The position numbers and the translations under genes were made by a program. Of a stretch of 64,000 bases of DNA, positions 48,576 to 56,704 are shown piece by piece (the stretch's first letter is position 1; each line of letters opens with the position of its first letter). Origin of the DNA: an uncultured Hyphomonadaceae bacterium (GTDB taxonomy: Bacteria > Pseudomonadota > Alphaproteobacteria > Caulobacterales > Hyphomonadaceae); contig CALKFG010000006.1 in the NCBI GenBank assembly GCA_938084575.1, forward strand, positions 124,001 through 188,000, given 5' to 3'. The notes below the pieces were generated by a model, which was not told the DNA's origin, made no database searches, and saw nothing but the letters and a program-made list of their open reading frames with translations.

Positions 48576-49754
48576 GTGGCGAGAGACCGTGAATTCGATG
48601 TGATTGTATATGGGGCGACGGGCTATACCGGGCGTCTCGTGGCCGAGTATCTGGTGCGTCAGTACGGGCCGGGTTCGGGTGTCCGGTGGGCTATGGCCGG
48701 GCGCAATGCTGACAAGCTGGCTGAGGTGCGCGACGAGATCGGCGCGCCGGCCGACACCGTCCTGATTACGGCCAATTCGGACGATCCTGACAGCCTGTCG
48801 GCCCTGGCATCCCGCGCGGCCTGCGTGGCGACGACCGTCGGTCCTTATCAGCTGTACGGTGAACCGTTGCTGGCGGCCTGTGCCGCGTCGGGAACCGACT
48901 ATGTCGACCTGTGTGGCGAACCGGCCTGGATGCACCAGATGATCGCCAAATATCAGGACACCGCCAAGGCCAGCGGTGCCCGGCTGGTATTTTCCTGTGG
49001 TTTCGACTCCATTCCCTTCGACCTCGGTGTCTGGTTCCTCGAACAGGAGGCGGTCAGGCGCTTTGGCCAGCCGGCCAGTCGGGTCAAGGGACGGGTCCGG
49101 GCGATGCAAGGCAAATTCTCCGGTGGGACCGCCTATTCGATGCGGGCGACGATGGAGTCGGTTGCCCGCGACAAGTCGCTGATCGCCCTTCTGATCAATC
49201 CCTTTAGCCTCGCGGACGGGTTCGAAGGCCCGCCGCAACCGTCCGGCAACAGCCCGGTCGAGGATACCGATCTGGGATCCTGGTCGGCCCCTTTTGTCAT
49301 GGCTGCGATCAACACCAAGAATATCCACCGCTCCAATGCCCTGCTTGGCCACGCCTATGGCGAGGACTTTGTGTATGATGAAATGATGCTGACCGGGCCC
49401 GGCGAGGCCGGCAAGGCGATGGCCGAGGCGCTGACCGGTGTCGACATGATCGGTGGCGAGGATGCGCCCAGGCCAGGCGAGGGCCCGACCCGGGACGAAC
49501 GCGAGGCGGGCCATTATGACGTGCTGTTCCATGGCACGACGGCGGCCGGGGATGTTATTCAGGTCGGGGTCAAGGGGGACAAGGATCCCGGCTATGGATC
49601 GACCAGCAAGATGCTGGCGGAAGCGGCCCTGACGCTGGCCAAAGACGCGCTCGACACGCCGGGCGGTGTCTGGACACCGGCGCCGGCGCTGGGCGGTGCC
49701 CTGCTGGCGCGGCTGCAGGCGCATGCCGGCCTCAGCTTTGATGTTGAAACCTGA
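48576..49754 (+). CDS. Saccharopine dehydrogenase-like / trans-acting enoyl reductase family protein
   Basis: A 392-residue protein. The N-terminal Rossmann motif is VIVYGATGYTGRLVAEYLVRQYG, followed by WAMAGRNADKL. FSCGFDSIPFDLGVWF and RAMQGKFSGGTAYSMRATMESV mark the saccharopine-dehydrogenase-like family that includes mycobacterial trans-acting enoyl reductases of phthiocerol/phenolic lipids. No PKS is nearby, so the substrate here is open; the next gene is a thiolase, so a lipid or acyl-CoA job is possible. Confidence 0.82.
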   Translation: MARDREFDVIVYGATGYTGRLVAEYLVRQYGPGSGVRWAMAGRNADKLAEVRDEIGAPADTVLITANSDDPDSLSALASRAACVATTVGPYQLYGEPLLAACAASGTDYVDLCGEPAWMHQMIAKYQDTAKASGARLVFSCGFDSIPFDLGVWFLEQEAVRRFGQPASRVKGRVRAMQGKFSGGTAYSMRATMESVARDKSLIALLINPFSLADGFEGPPQPSGNSPVEDTDLGSWSAPFVMAAINTKNIHRSNALLGHAYGEDFVYDEMMLTGPGEAGKAMAEALTGVDMIGGEDAPRPGEGPTRDEREAGHYDVLFHGTTAAGDVIQVGVKGDKDPGYGSTSKMLAEAALTLAKDALDTPGGVWTPAPALGGALLARLQAHAGLSFDVET

Positions 49755-49793
49755 ACACAGACAATCCGCAAGCTGCTGAAACGGAGACATGAC

Positions 49794-51038
49794 ATGGCAG
49801 AAGCTTTTATTATCGACGCGTGCCGCACACCCCGCGGCATTGGCAAGGTGGGCAAGGGATCATTGGCCCATCTCCACCCCCAGCATCTCGCAGCCACCGT
49901 TCTGGCGGGTCTGCGTGATCGCAACGCGCTGGACACGTCGAGGGTGGATGACATCATCTGGGGCACGTCCAGCCAGCGCGGTGCCCAGGGCGCCGACCTT
50001 GGCCGCATGGCGGCGCTTGATGCCGGGTATGATATCAAGGCGTCCGGCGTCACGCTGGACCGCTTCTGCGGTTCGGGCATTACCTCTGTCAGCCTCGCCG
50101 CGGCGCAGGTCATGTCGGGCATGGAAGATACGGTGATTGCCGGTGGCACGGAGATGATGAGTTACACCGCCGCGACGGCCGATCCGACGACGCCGCCGAT
50201 GATGGACGCCGGCAATTTGCACCTGCGTGAGCTGCATCCCCAGAGCCAGCAGGGCTGCTGTGCCGACGCCATTGCAACCCTGGAAGGGATTGACCGGGAG
50301 GCGGTCGACCAGCTGGCGGTGACCAGCCAGATCCGGGCCGCACGCGCGATTGCGGAAGGGCGCTTTGATAAGGCGCTGGTCCCGGTCTATAATCGTGACG
50401 GCTCGCTCGCTCTTGACCGGGAAGAGTTTCCCCGTCCCGGAACGACACTGGACAGCCTGGGTGGCCTGAAAACCGTGTTCAACATGTTCTGGGGCATCCC
50501 GGTGGATGAGCAGGGCATGACCTATGGCAACATGATCGAAAAGAAGTATCCGCAGCTCGCGGGCCAGATCCAGCATGTCCACCATGCTGGCAATTCCTCC
50601 GGTGTCGTCGACGGCGCCGCGGCCCTGCTGCTGGCCTCTGAGGCCGCCGTCAGCGCCAATGGCTGGACGCCGCGTGCCCGGATCGTGGCGACGGCGAATA
50701 TGGGCGATTGTCCGACCCTGATGCTGAACGCACCGGTGCCGGCGGCGCGCAAGGTTCTGGAGAAGGCCGGCCTGACCACCAGCGACATTGATGTCTACGA
50801 GATCAATGAGGCCTTTTCTGTCGTCGCCGAGAAGTTCATTCGTGATCTCGACCTCGACCGGGAAAAGGTCAACATCAATGGGGGCGCCATGGCGCTTGGC
50901 CATCCCATCGGGGCGACCGGGTCGATTCTGATCGGCACCGCCCTCGACGAACTCGAGCGGTCCGGCGGACGCTATGGCCTGATCACCATGTGTGCAGCCG
51001 GCGGTATGGCTCCGGCGATTATCATCGAGCGGATCTGA
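49794..51038 (+). CDS. Acetyl-CoA C-acetyltransferase / thiolase
   Basis: A 414-residue thiolase. The acyl-enzyme Cys92 is in [13 protein letters not shown]. The second site His370 is in [15 protein letters not shown] and Cys400 is in [13 protein letters not shown] near the C-terminus. All three catalytic residues are intact. It interconverts acetyl-CoA and 3-oxoacyl-CoA, in beta-oxidation or synthesis. It lies 39 bases after the enoyl-reductase-like gene in the same direction, and a hairpin follows its stop. Confidence 0.92.
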   Translation: MAEAFIIDACRTPRGIGKVGKGSLAHLHPQHLAATVLAGLRDRNALDTSRVDDIIWGTSSQRGAQGADLGRMAALDAGYDIKASGVTLDRFCGSGITSVSLAAAQVMSGMEDTVIAGGTEMMSYTAATADPTTPPMMDAGNLHLRELHPQSQQGCCADAIATLEGIDREAVDQLAVTSQIRAARAIAEGRFDKALVPVYNRDGSLALDREEFPRPGTTLDSLGGLKTVFNMFWGIPVDEQGMTYGNMIEKKYPQLAGQIQHVHHAGNSSGVVDGAAALLLASEAAVSANGWTPRARIVATANMGDCPTLMLNAPVPAARKVLEKAGLTTSDIDVYEINEAFSVVAEKFIRDLDLDREKVNINGGAMALGHPIGATGSILIGTALDELERSGGRYGLITMCAAGGMAPAIIIERI

Positions 51039-51048
51039 TCTGCTGATC

Positions 51049-51074
51049 GGGGCGGGCCTGACAGGGCCTGCCCC
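51049..51074 (+). terminator. Hairpin after the thiolase gene, possible terminator
   Basis: GGGGCGGGCC (51049-51058) pairs with GGCCTGCCCC (51065-51074), ten pairs with one G-U and a six-base loop. It starts ten bases after the thiolase stop. No T run follows, so it may be a rho-dependent end or only an mRNA-stabilising stem. Confidence 0.45.
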
Positions 51075-51251
51075 AGTCCTGTCTCCTGACATCGCAAAGC
51101 CCTGGGGGCTGGCCGGCCGACTGCGCCGCGGATCCCGCCAATTTGCGTGAAATTTGCCTGACCCGTTCAACCCTACTCTCATTTCGCTGTGCCATTACGG
51201 GGCGTAACAGAATGAACCATGCCGCAGGTCGGCGGTTCTGAGCACAGGGTG

Positions 51252-52697
51252 ATGATGATGGCCAAGACCGTACTGATTATTGATGATGATCCGACCCAGA
51301 GACGCCTGCTGACCGGTGCCGTGGAACGCGCCGGCTTTGCCGTGCGCACCGCCCCGGATGGTGAAACCGGCATCGCCATCGCAACCGACCGGAATGCCGG
51401 TGCCGACGTCATCCTGCTTGACCTGACCATGCCCGGCCTGTCCGGTCTCGAGACGCTGGAACGGCTCGCTGAACGTCAGCCTGACACCCCGGTGATCATG
51501 CTGACCGCGACCAGCGGCATCGACACGATTGTGTCAACCATGCGGGCCGGCGCGGTGGATTTCATCGTCAAGCCGGCCAATCCCGAGCGCGTCGTGGTGT
51601 CGATCCGGAATGCGCTGAAGCTGTCTTCCCTGACCGGCGAAGTCCAGCGGCTGACGCGCAAGGCCAAGGGGGGCATGGGCTTCGAGGACATGATTGCCAG
51701 CGCGCCGGCAATGCGGCAGGTGATGCGGCTGGGCGAACGCGCCGCGGCCTCGGATATTCCGGTCCTGATCCTCGGCGAAAGCGGCGTCGGCAAGGAAGTC
51801 ATTGCCCGCTGTATCCAGGGGGCGTCGGCCCGGGCGGGTAAGCCCTTCATCTCGGTGAATTGCGGCGCCATCCCTGAAAACCTGGTTGAATCCATCCTGT
51901 TCGGACATGAGAAGGGCGCCTTTACCGGGGCTGTGTCGCGCTCGCCGGGCAAGTTTGTTGAGGCCGACGGCGGAACGCTGTTTCTCGATGAGGTCGGGGA
52001 ATTGCCGCTGGATACCCAGGTCAAGCTTCTCCGCGCGCTGCAAGAGGGCGAGGTCGACCCGGTGGGGGCACGGCGCCCTGTGAAGGTCGATGTCCGGATC
52101 ATTTCCGCGACCAATCGTGACCTCGCCTTACGGGTGCGCGAAGGCGGCTTCCGGGAAGACCTGTTTTACCGGCTCAACGTGTTTCCCGTTGAGATGCCCG
52201 CCTTGCGCAGCCGGCTTGAGGACGTGCCCAGCCTGGTTCAGCATTTCATCGACCGGTTCAATGCCTCCGAAGGCACCAAGATCATGGATGCCTCTGCCGA
52301 TGCGCTCAAGCTGCTCAGCGCCTTCGACTGGCCAGGCAATGTGCGTCAGCTGGAAAATGCGGTCTTCCGGGCTGTCGTCCTGTGTGAGGGCGACACGCTG
52401 GAACCGGTCGACTTTCCCCAGATTCTCGGCCAGGTCGACCCGGTTGACAGTCTTCCCGCACCCAGGGCCAGCGAGATCACGTCGCCGACAAGTACCGGGC
52501 GTGGACCGGTCCCGGTCTTCGACGGGCAGGACTTGCGCTCTCTGGCGGATGTCGAGCGCGATCTGATTGCCTTCGCAATTGATCATTATGCCGGGCACAT
52601 GTCTGAAATCAGCCGACGGCTCGGTATTGGCCGGTCCACTCTGTACCGCAAGGTCCGCGAATACGGCCTGGATGAGGATGAGCGTCAGGCCGGCTAG
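51252..52697 (+). CDS. Sigma-54-dependent response regulator (NtrC type)
   Basis: A 481-residue activator; three Met codons in a row at 51252-51260 leave the start ambiguous by two codons, after CAGGG. Receiver domain with phospho-acceptor Asp57 (VILLDLTMPG) and FIVKPANP. AAA+ domain with Walker A GESGVGKE (175-182), the sigma-54-contacting GAFTGA (222-227) and GGTLFLDEVGELPL (Walker B). C-terminal Fis-type HTH with EISRRLGIGRSTLYRKVREYG. It activates sigma-54 promoters. No histidine kinase is adjacent, so it is an orphan here. Confidence 0.93.
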   Translation: MMMAKTVLIIDDDPTQRRLLTGAVERAGFAVRTAPDGETGIAIATDRNAGADVILLDLTMPGLSGLETLERLAERQPDTPVIMLTATSGIDTIVSTMRAGAVDFIVKPANPERVVVSIRNALKLSSLTGEVQRLTRKAKGGMGFEDMIASAPAMRQVMRLGERAAASDIPVLILGESGVGKEVIARCIQGASARAGKPFISVNCGAIPENLVESILFGHEKGAFTGAVSRSPGKFVEADGGTLFLDEVGELPLDTQVKLLRALQEGEVDPVGARRPVKVDVRIISATNRDLALRVREGGFREDLFYRLNVFPVEMPALRSRLEDVPSLVQHFIDRFNASEGTKIMDASADALKLLSAFDWPGNVRQLENAVFRAVVLCEGDTLEPVDFPQILGQVDPVDSLPAPRASEITSPTSTGRGPVPVFDGQDLRSLADVERDLIAFAIDHYAGHMSEISRRLGIGRSTLYRKVREYGLDEDERQAG

Positions 52698-53548
52698 TGT
52701 TTCGGCTTGCGGTCACGAATACGGCCAAAGGCGGCCTTTATCGCGTCGAAGCGCATCTCGATCAGGGGCTCAAATTCAGTGTCGGTGAAAATGTAGTCCC
52801 AGTTTTCTTCGATGCCTTCGCGCACCAGCTCGCCGACATAAAGCGGGTCGATACCGGCTTCGATCCGGGCTCGGAAATCCTGCATGAACGCTTGCTGGTC
52901 GGGGTCGCCGGACAGGGTCAGGTCGAGTTTCTCGTCGCCATAGCGGGCCTGCATGTTGCGGGTGGAGTCCATGATCGCGGTGCGGATGAGGCCGGGGCAC
53001 AGCACAGACACCCCGATATTGCGGGGAGCGAGTTCTGCGCGCAGGCCCTCTGACAGGGCGACAACACCATATTTGGACACATTGTAGGGTGCGCCGCTGG
53101 CCGATAACAGGCCGGCAATCGATGCGGTCGAGACAATGTGCCCGCCTTCGCCATGGCGTTCGAGCAGCGGGCCAAAAATCTCCACGCCCCAGACCACCGC
53201 CATGACGTTGACATCGAGCGTCCAGCGCCAGACGGAATCCTTCCAGCTGCCATAGCTGCCACCGCCGCCAACGCCGGCATTGTTGACCACGATATGGACT
53301 TTGCCGAACCGGTCGAGTGTCGCCTGTGCGGCATTCTGCAGCTCTTCCTTGATGGACACATCAGCCTGGACCCCGGCAACATCGGCATTGGTCGCGCTGA
53401 GCTGTGCCACGGCAGACTCCAGCGTGTCACCTTCAATGTCGCACAGCATGACTTTGACACCGGCCTGTGCGAGGGCGCTGGCAATGCCAAACCCGATGCC
53501 GGAACCGGCCCCTGTGACAAAGGCAACGCGTCCTTCGAGATGCTTCAT
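52694..53548 (-). CDS. SDR family oxidoreductase
   Basis: A 284-residue short-chain dehydrogenase. TGAGSGIG at residues 12-19, then NNAG, then the serine and YNVSKYGV active site (Tyr/Lys). A longer C-terminal tail (about residues 215-284, ending DAIKAAFGRIRDRKPKH) exceeds the usual 250 residues. The substrate is unknown. It overlaps the sigma-54 activator gene by 4 bases at its 3' end (convergent) and is divergent from the HTH-MGMT gene. Confidence 0.88.
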   Translation of the reverse strand: MKHLEGRVAFVTGAGSGIGFGIASALAQAGVKVMLCDIEGDTLESAVAQLSATNADVAGVQADVSIKEELQNAAQATLDRFGKVHIVVNNAGVGGGGSYGSWKDSVWRWTLDVNVMAVVWGVEIFGPLLERHGEGGHIVSTASIAGLLSASGAPYNVSKYGVVALSEGLRAELAPRNIGVSVLCPGLIRTAIMDSTRNMQARYGDEKLDLTLSGDPDQQAFMQDFRARIEAGIDPLYVGELVREGIEENWDYIFTDTEFEPLIEMRFDAIKAAFGRIRDRKPKH

Positions 53549-53646
53549 ATTTTGTACTCCCTGCTGTGCCGGACCTGTGTGCTATGTCATGGTCGCAATG
53601 GCAAGAATCGGGTGGCGGCGACGTCGCGTCAGGGGCATTGTGGCGG

Positions 53647-54528
53647 ATGATGACACAGGACACCTATCTGCAGCGTTGCGCGGCATATGATCGGATCGCA
53701 CGCGCGCTCGATCATCTCGGCACGAGCTGGCGGGACTGGCCGGACCTGGCATCATGTGCGGCACGCAGTGGCCTTTCGGCGCGGCATTTTCAGCGGGAAT
53801 TCAGCCATTGGGCCGGGATCAGTCCGCGGCAGTATCAGGCCATGCTGGCCCATGCCGAGGCCGGCGCGCTTCTGCGTGCGGGCGCCAGCCTGCTGGACAC
53901 CACGCTTGAAACCGGCCTGTCATCGCCCGGGCGCCTGCATGACCTGTTCATCGCGCATGAGGGGCTGTCGCCCGGCCAGGCCAAAACCGGCGGCGGCGGC
54001 GCCGTGCTGCACCTGGGACGGGCGCGGACACCATTTGGACTGGGTGTGTTCCTGATCTCCCGGCATGGGCTTTGCGGCCTGGGCTTCGCGGATCCCGAGG
54101 CGGCGGCGCGAACCGGGCTGACGCATCCGGGTTATTGCGAATCGACCGTTACCGCGGACCTGGCGGGGCGTTATCCGGAGGCGGAAATCCGACGCGACGA
54201 TGCGCTGGCCGAAAGCTGGGCCCGGCGCGTTTTCGAGACCGCAGAGCCTTTGCCGCTGGCGCTGTATGGCAGTGCGTTTCGCCGTCAGATCTGGCGGGCC
54301 CTGCTGGCCATTCCGGCCGGAGAAACCCGCACTTACGGGGAGGTTGCCGCCCGTGCCGGCCGACGGGGCGCGGCGCGCGCCGCCGGTCGCGCCATCGGGG
54401 CCAACGCCCTGGCCTGGCTTATCCCCTGCCATCGGGCGCTGGCGGCCGACCGGCGGCTGCATAACTACCATTGGGGCCTGGGACGAAAACGTGCCATGCT
54501 GGCCTTCGAACGTGCCCGGCTGGCCTGA
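53647..54528 (+). CDS. AraC-type HTH fused to O6-methylguanine-DNA methyltransferase (Ada-like, without N-terminal Zn domain)
   Basis: A 293-residue protein. Residues about 20-110 form an AraC-type double HTH (LASCAARSGLSARHFQREFSHWAGISPRQYQAML...). The C-terminal part is an MGMT domain with FRRQIWRALLAIPAGETRTYGEVA and the methyl-acceptor Cys261 in WLIPCHRAL. E. coli Ada carries an extra N-terminal methylphosphotriester domain with four Zn cysteines; that part is absent here. It repairs O6-methylguanine by suicide transfer and may act on DNA as a regulator. It diverges from an SDR gene with about 100 bases between starts. Confidence 0.9.
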   Translation: MMTQDTYLQRCAAYDRIARALDHLGTSWRDWPDLASCAARSGLSARHFQREFSHWAGISPRQYQAMLAHAEAGALLRAGASLLDTTLETGLSSPGRLHDLFIAHEGLSPGQAKTGGGGAVLHLGRARTPFGLGVFLISRHGLCGLGFADPEAAARTGLTHPGYCESTVTADLAGRYPEAEIRRDDALAESWARRVFETAEPLPLALYGSAFRRQIWRALLAIPAGETRTYGEVAARAGRRGAARAAGRAIGANALAWLIPCHRALAADRRLHNYHWGLGRKRAMLAFERARLA

Positions 54529-54564
54529 ACCATCCGGGGCTTACCGCGGGGGAGAAAGAGGCGC

Positions 54565-55038
54565 ATGGATCTGATCATGTTGAGCTATCTGGGCATGCTT
54601 GCCAGCCTGTTTGCCTGGGCCCTGGCGCTGGCCTGGCGCTGGCGCACGCTGCCGGCCTTTGCCCGGCAGGTCTATGATTCCAATGTCGAAAAGGGTCTTC
54701 TCGATGGCGGCATCAACCGGGAGGATTATGCCCGCAGCTATGTTCGTGTCGAGGGTCCGCGGGCCGCCAGCTATCGCTGCGCCACCGGCTTCGTCGCCCT
54801 GCTCAGCCTGCCGCTTCTGGTCGATCTGTTCAACCGGATCTGGGACATGGCCTGGCGCCTTCTGGGTGCGGTTGAGGGTCCCTATGAACGTGGCTTCATG
54901 CTGCACACGTTCATGACCTTTGTCTTCGTCATGGCGGTGATGGTTGGCCTGCTGTATCTGGTTACCGCCTATTATTACCATACCCGGCCACCGACACTGG
55001 TGGAGGAAATTGAACGGCTTCAGGGAGACCGGAAATGA
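54565..55038 (+). CDS. Three-helix membrane protein, unknown function
   Basis: A 157-residue protein I do not recognise. Hydrophobic helices are visible at about residues 3-23, 72-93 and 111-139. The loop between the first two (FARQVYDSNVEKGLLDGGINREDYARSYVRVEGPR) is charged and the C-terminus is acidic/basic and cytosolic-looking. Its last bases overlap the next gene (ATGA), so it is translated with the VOC gene. No family assignment. Confidence 0.75.
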   Translation: MDLIMLSYLGMLASLFAWALALAWRWRTLPAFARQVYDSNVEKGLLDGGINREDYARSYVRVEGPRAASYRCATGFVALLSLPLLVDLFNRIWDMAWRLLGAVEGPYERGFMLHTFMTFVFVMAVMVGLLYLVTAYYYHTRPPTLVEEIERLQGDRK

Positions 55039-55508
55039 GCGTGGAATTCTTGCACACCATGGTGCGTGTCAGCGATATTGAGTCCTCGGTCAGGTTTTTC
55101 GGTGACGGGCTCGGCTTGCAGGAGGTGGCCCGTTATGACAGCGAGCAGGGACGCTTCACGCTGGTCTTCCTCGCCGCGCCGGAGGATATTGCCCGTAATG
55201 GGGGCCTGCCGGAGGGCGTTGGCCCGACCCAGATGCAGATCCCGATGATTGAGCTGACGCATAACTGGGACCCTGAAGTGTATGAGGGCGGCCGGAATTT
55301 CGGCCATCTTGCCTATCGGGTTGACGATATTTATGCCGCCTGTGCCCGTTTCCAGGCGCTTGGCGTCACGATCAATCGTCCGCCGCGCGATGGCCGCATG
55401 GCCTTTGTCCGCTCCCCGGACGGGATTTCCGTTGAATTGCTGCAAAAGGGCAAGCCCATGGCCCTCGCAGAGCCGTGGCTGAGCATGGACAATACCGGGA
55501 GCTGGTAG
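55035..55508 (+). CDS. VOC family protein (glyoxalase I-like)
   Basis: A 157-residue glyoxalase/bleomycin-resistance fold protein. The first beta-alpha-beta unit is VEFLHTMVRVSDIESSVRFFGDGLGL with the metal-site His; a Glu or His site follows in FGHLAYRVDDIYAACARFQALG, and FVRSPDGISVELLQKG holds the last Glu. The order resembles lactoylglutathione lyase, which isomerises the methylglyoxal-glutathione adduct. It overlaps the preceding membrane-protein gene by 4 bases. Confidence 0.85.
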   Translation: MSVEFLHTMVRVSDIESSVRFFGDGLGLQEVARYDSEQGRFTLVFLAAPEDIARNGGLPEGVGPTQMQIPMIELTHNWDPEVYEGGRNFGHLAYRVDDIYAACARFQALGVTINRPPRDGRMAFVRSPDGISVELLQKGKPMALAEPWLSMDNTGSW

Positions 55509-55558
55509 ATCGGGGGCCTGACCTGAAGCGGCCCGAACCTGTCCCTGGTCAAAAGGAC

Positions 55559-56437
55559 TTAAAGTGCCTCAACCCGGGCCTTGCGGGCCTCGAGAAGGGG
55601 CTTCATCTGCCAGTAGGCCATCGGCGTGCGATACAGCGGTATGCGCGGATGCAGGTGGTGGACAATGTGGTATTGCATGCCCAGAGAGCCGATATTCCCG
55701 ACCCGGGACCGGAAGCTGCGGGTGTTGCGATATCGGCCGGTTTCCGTTCCGGGATGATGCGGCGCCCAGCTCAGATAATACTGAATATAAGTCAGGGCGA
55801 TGTGACGCGGCAGCCACCACAAAAGTGCGGCTTCCAGCGCAAAGCCGGTCCAGGCCAGGCTGAACAGGATGCCATAGAAAATCAGGTCATATATCACCCC
55901 ATCAAGGATGATGTCGGAGCGACCGATCCGGGTCAGTGCAGCGCCATAAGCAGACAGGCCCCGGTTTCCCCGGGGCTGGCGATTGGCAATGGAGGCCCAG
56001 ATCGCGGCCAGCGGCCCGGCCGCCCGGGTGCCATAGTCCGGGTCGAGATCCGGATCATTGGTGTGCTTGTGATGTTCGAGATGGGTGAAGCGCAGCACGC
56101 GGTAAGGGGTGGCCAGCGGCACGGGGGAGAGGTGACCGACCAGCTCATTCAGCCAGCGCAGAGGCTCTCCCGGGCGGGCAATAATGTCATGCTGGGCTTC
56201 ATGTGAGGGCAGGTAGGACAGGGAAATGCAGACCGTTGCGACGACAAAGCCCATCCAGAGGGGCAGGAGCCCGGTCATCACCAGCGGCCACAGGGACAGC
56301 CATATGGCGAGATTGCCAAAGGCCCAGATCACCGCAAACCAGGGAAACTTGCCGATATGCTGGCGGGCGATGGCTCGCTCTGCCCGCATCAGTTCGGCTT
56401 CGCTCATGTCGGCCACAGCGGGCTCTGGAGATGTCAT
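55559..56437 (-). CDS. Fatty acid desaturase family membrane enzyme
   Basis: A 292-residue membrane di-iron enzyme. The ATG at 56437 overlaps the upstream stop by ATGA. The three His boxes are SHEAQHD, HLEHHKHTND and QYHIVHHLHPRIP, which bind the two irons. Several hydrophobic helices lie between them. Members desaturate or hydroxylate lipids or carotenoids; beta-carotene hydroxylase-like is also possible. It is co-translated with a 63-residue membrane protein, and a palindrome lies upstream of that pair. Confidence 0.85.
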   Translation of the reverse strand: MTSPEPAVADMSEAELMRAERAIARQHIGKFPWFAVIWAFGNLAIWLSLWPLVMTGLLPLWMGFVVATVCISLSYLPSHEAQHDIIARPGEPLRWLNELVGHLSPVPLATPYRVLRFTHLEHHKHTNDPDLDPDYGTRAAGPLAAIWASIANRQPRGNRGLSAYGAALTRIGRSDIILDGVIYDLIFYGILFSLAWTGFALEAALLWWLPRHIALTYIQYYLSWAPHHPGTETGRYRNTRSFRSRVGNIGSLGMQYHIVHHLHPRIPLYRTPMAYWQMKPLLEARKARVEAL

Positions 56438-56625
56438 ATCCAGCGCCCCCGCCATTGTGCGACGCCGCCCAGAAGCCCCGCCAGGATCAGGGCCGCCGTC
56501 ATCGGGGTCAGGTCATGGGGCAGGGGCAGGCCGGCCATGCGGATCAGGGCTGCAAATAACGGCGTCAGGAAACCGAAAGCAAACAGCAGGGGGCCGACAT
56601 AAAACAGGGCTTTGATCAGGACCAT
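56434..56625 (-). CDS. Small two-helix membrane protein upstream of the desaturase
   Basis: A 63-residue protein with two hydrophobic helices (about residues 4-30 and 42-58), unknown function. Its stop codon overlaps the desaturase start codon (ATGA), and a GGAGGT ribosome site precedes its start. A role with the desaturase, such as an anchor or partner, is inferred from coupling alone. Confidence 0.68.
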   Translation of the reverse strand: MVLIKALFYVGPLLFAFGFLTPLFAALIRMAGLPLPHDLTPMTAALILAGLLGGVAQWRGRWI

Positions 56626-56650
56626 TACATCGCACCTCCAGCCAAAAAGA

Positions 56651-56664
56651 TGACACAGGTGTCA
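56651..56664. promoter_or_regulatory. Palindromic candidate operator upstream of the desaturase pair
   Basis: The arms TGACAC and GTGTCA are separated by two bases. On the minus strand the site forms part of TTGACA, a -35-like hexamer. It lies 26 bases before the small membrane protein start, where a repressor such as a TetR protein could act. No regulator is adjacent. Confidence 0.4.
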
Positions 56665-56704
56665 ACTTTTGTAAAGATCTGCGGTGAGCGGCCTGGCGAC
56701 CGGC

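Noticed and set aside
48159-49790. 543-codon minus-strand open frame
   Set aside because: It lies antisense to dapB and the enoyl-reductase-like gene, whose sequence is clearly coding; the frame comes from high GC third positions.
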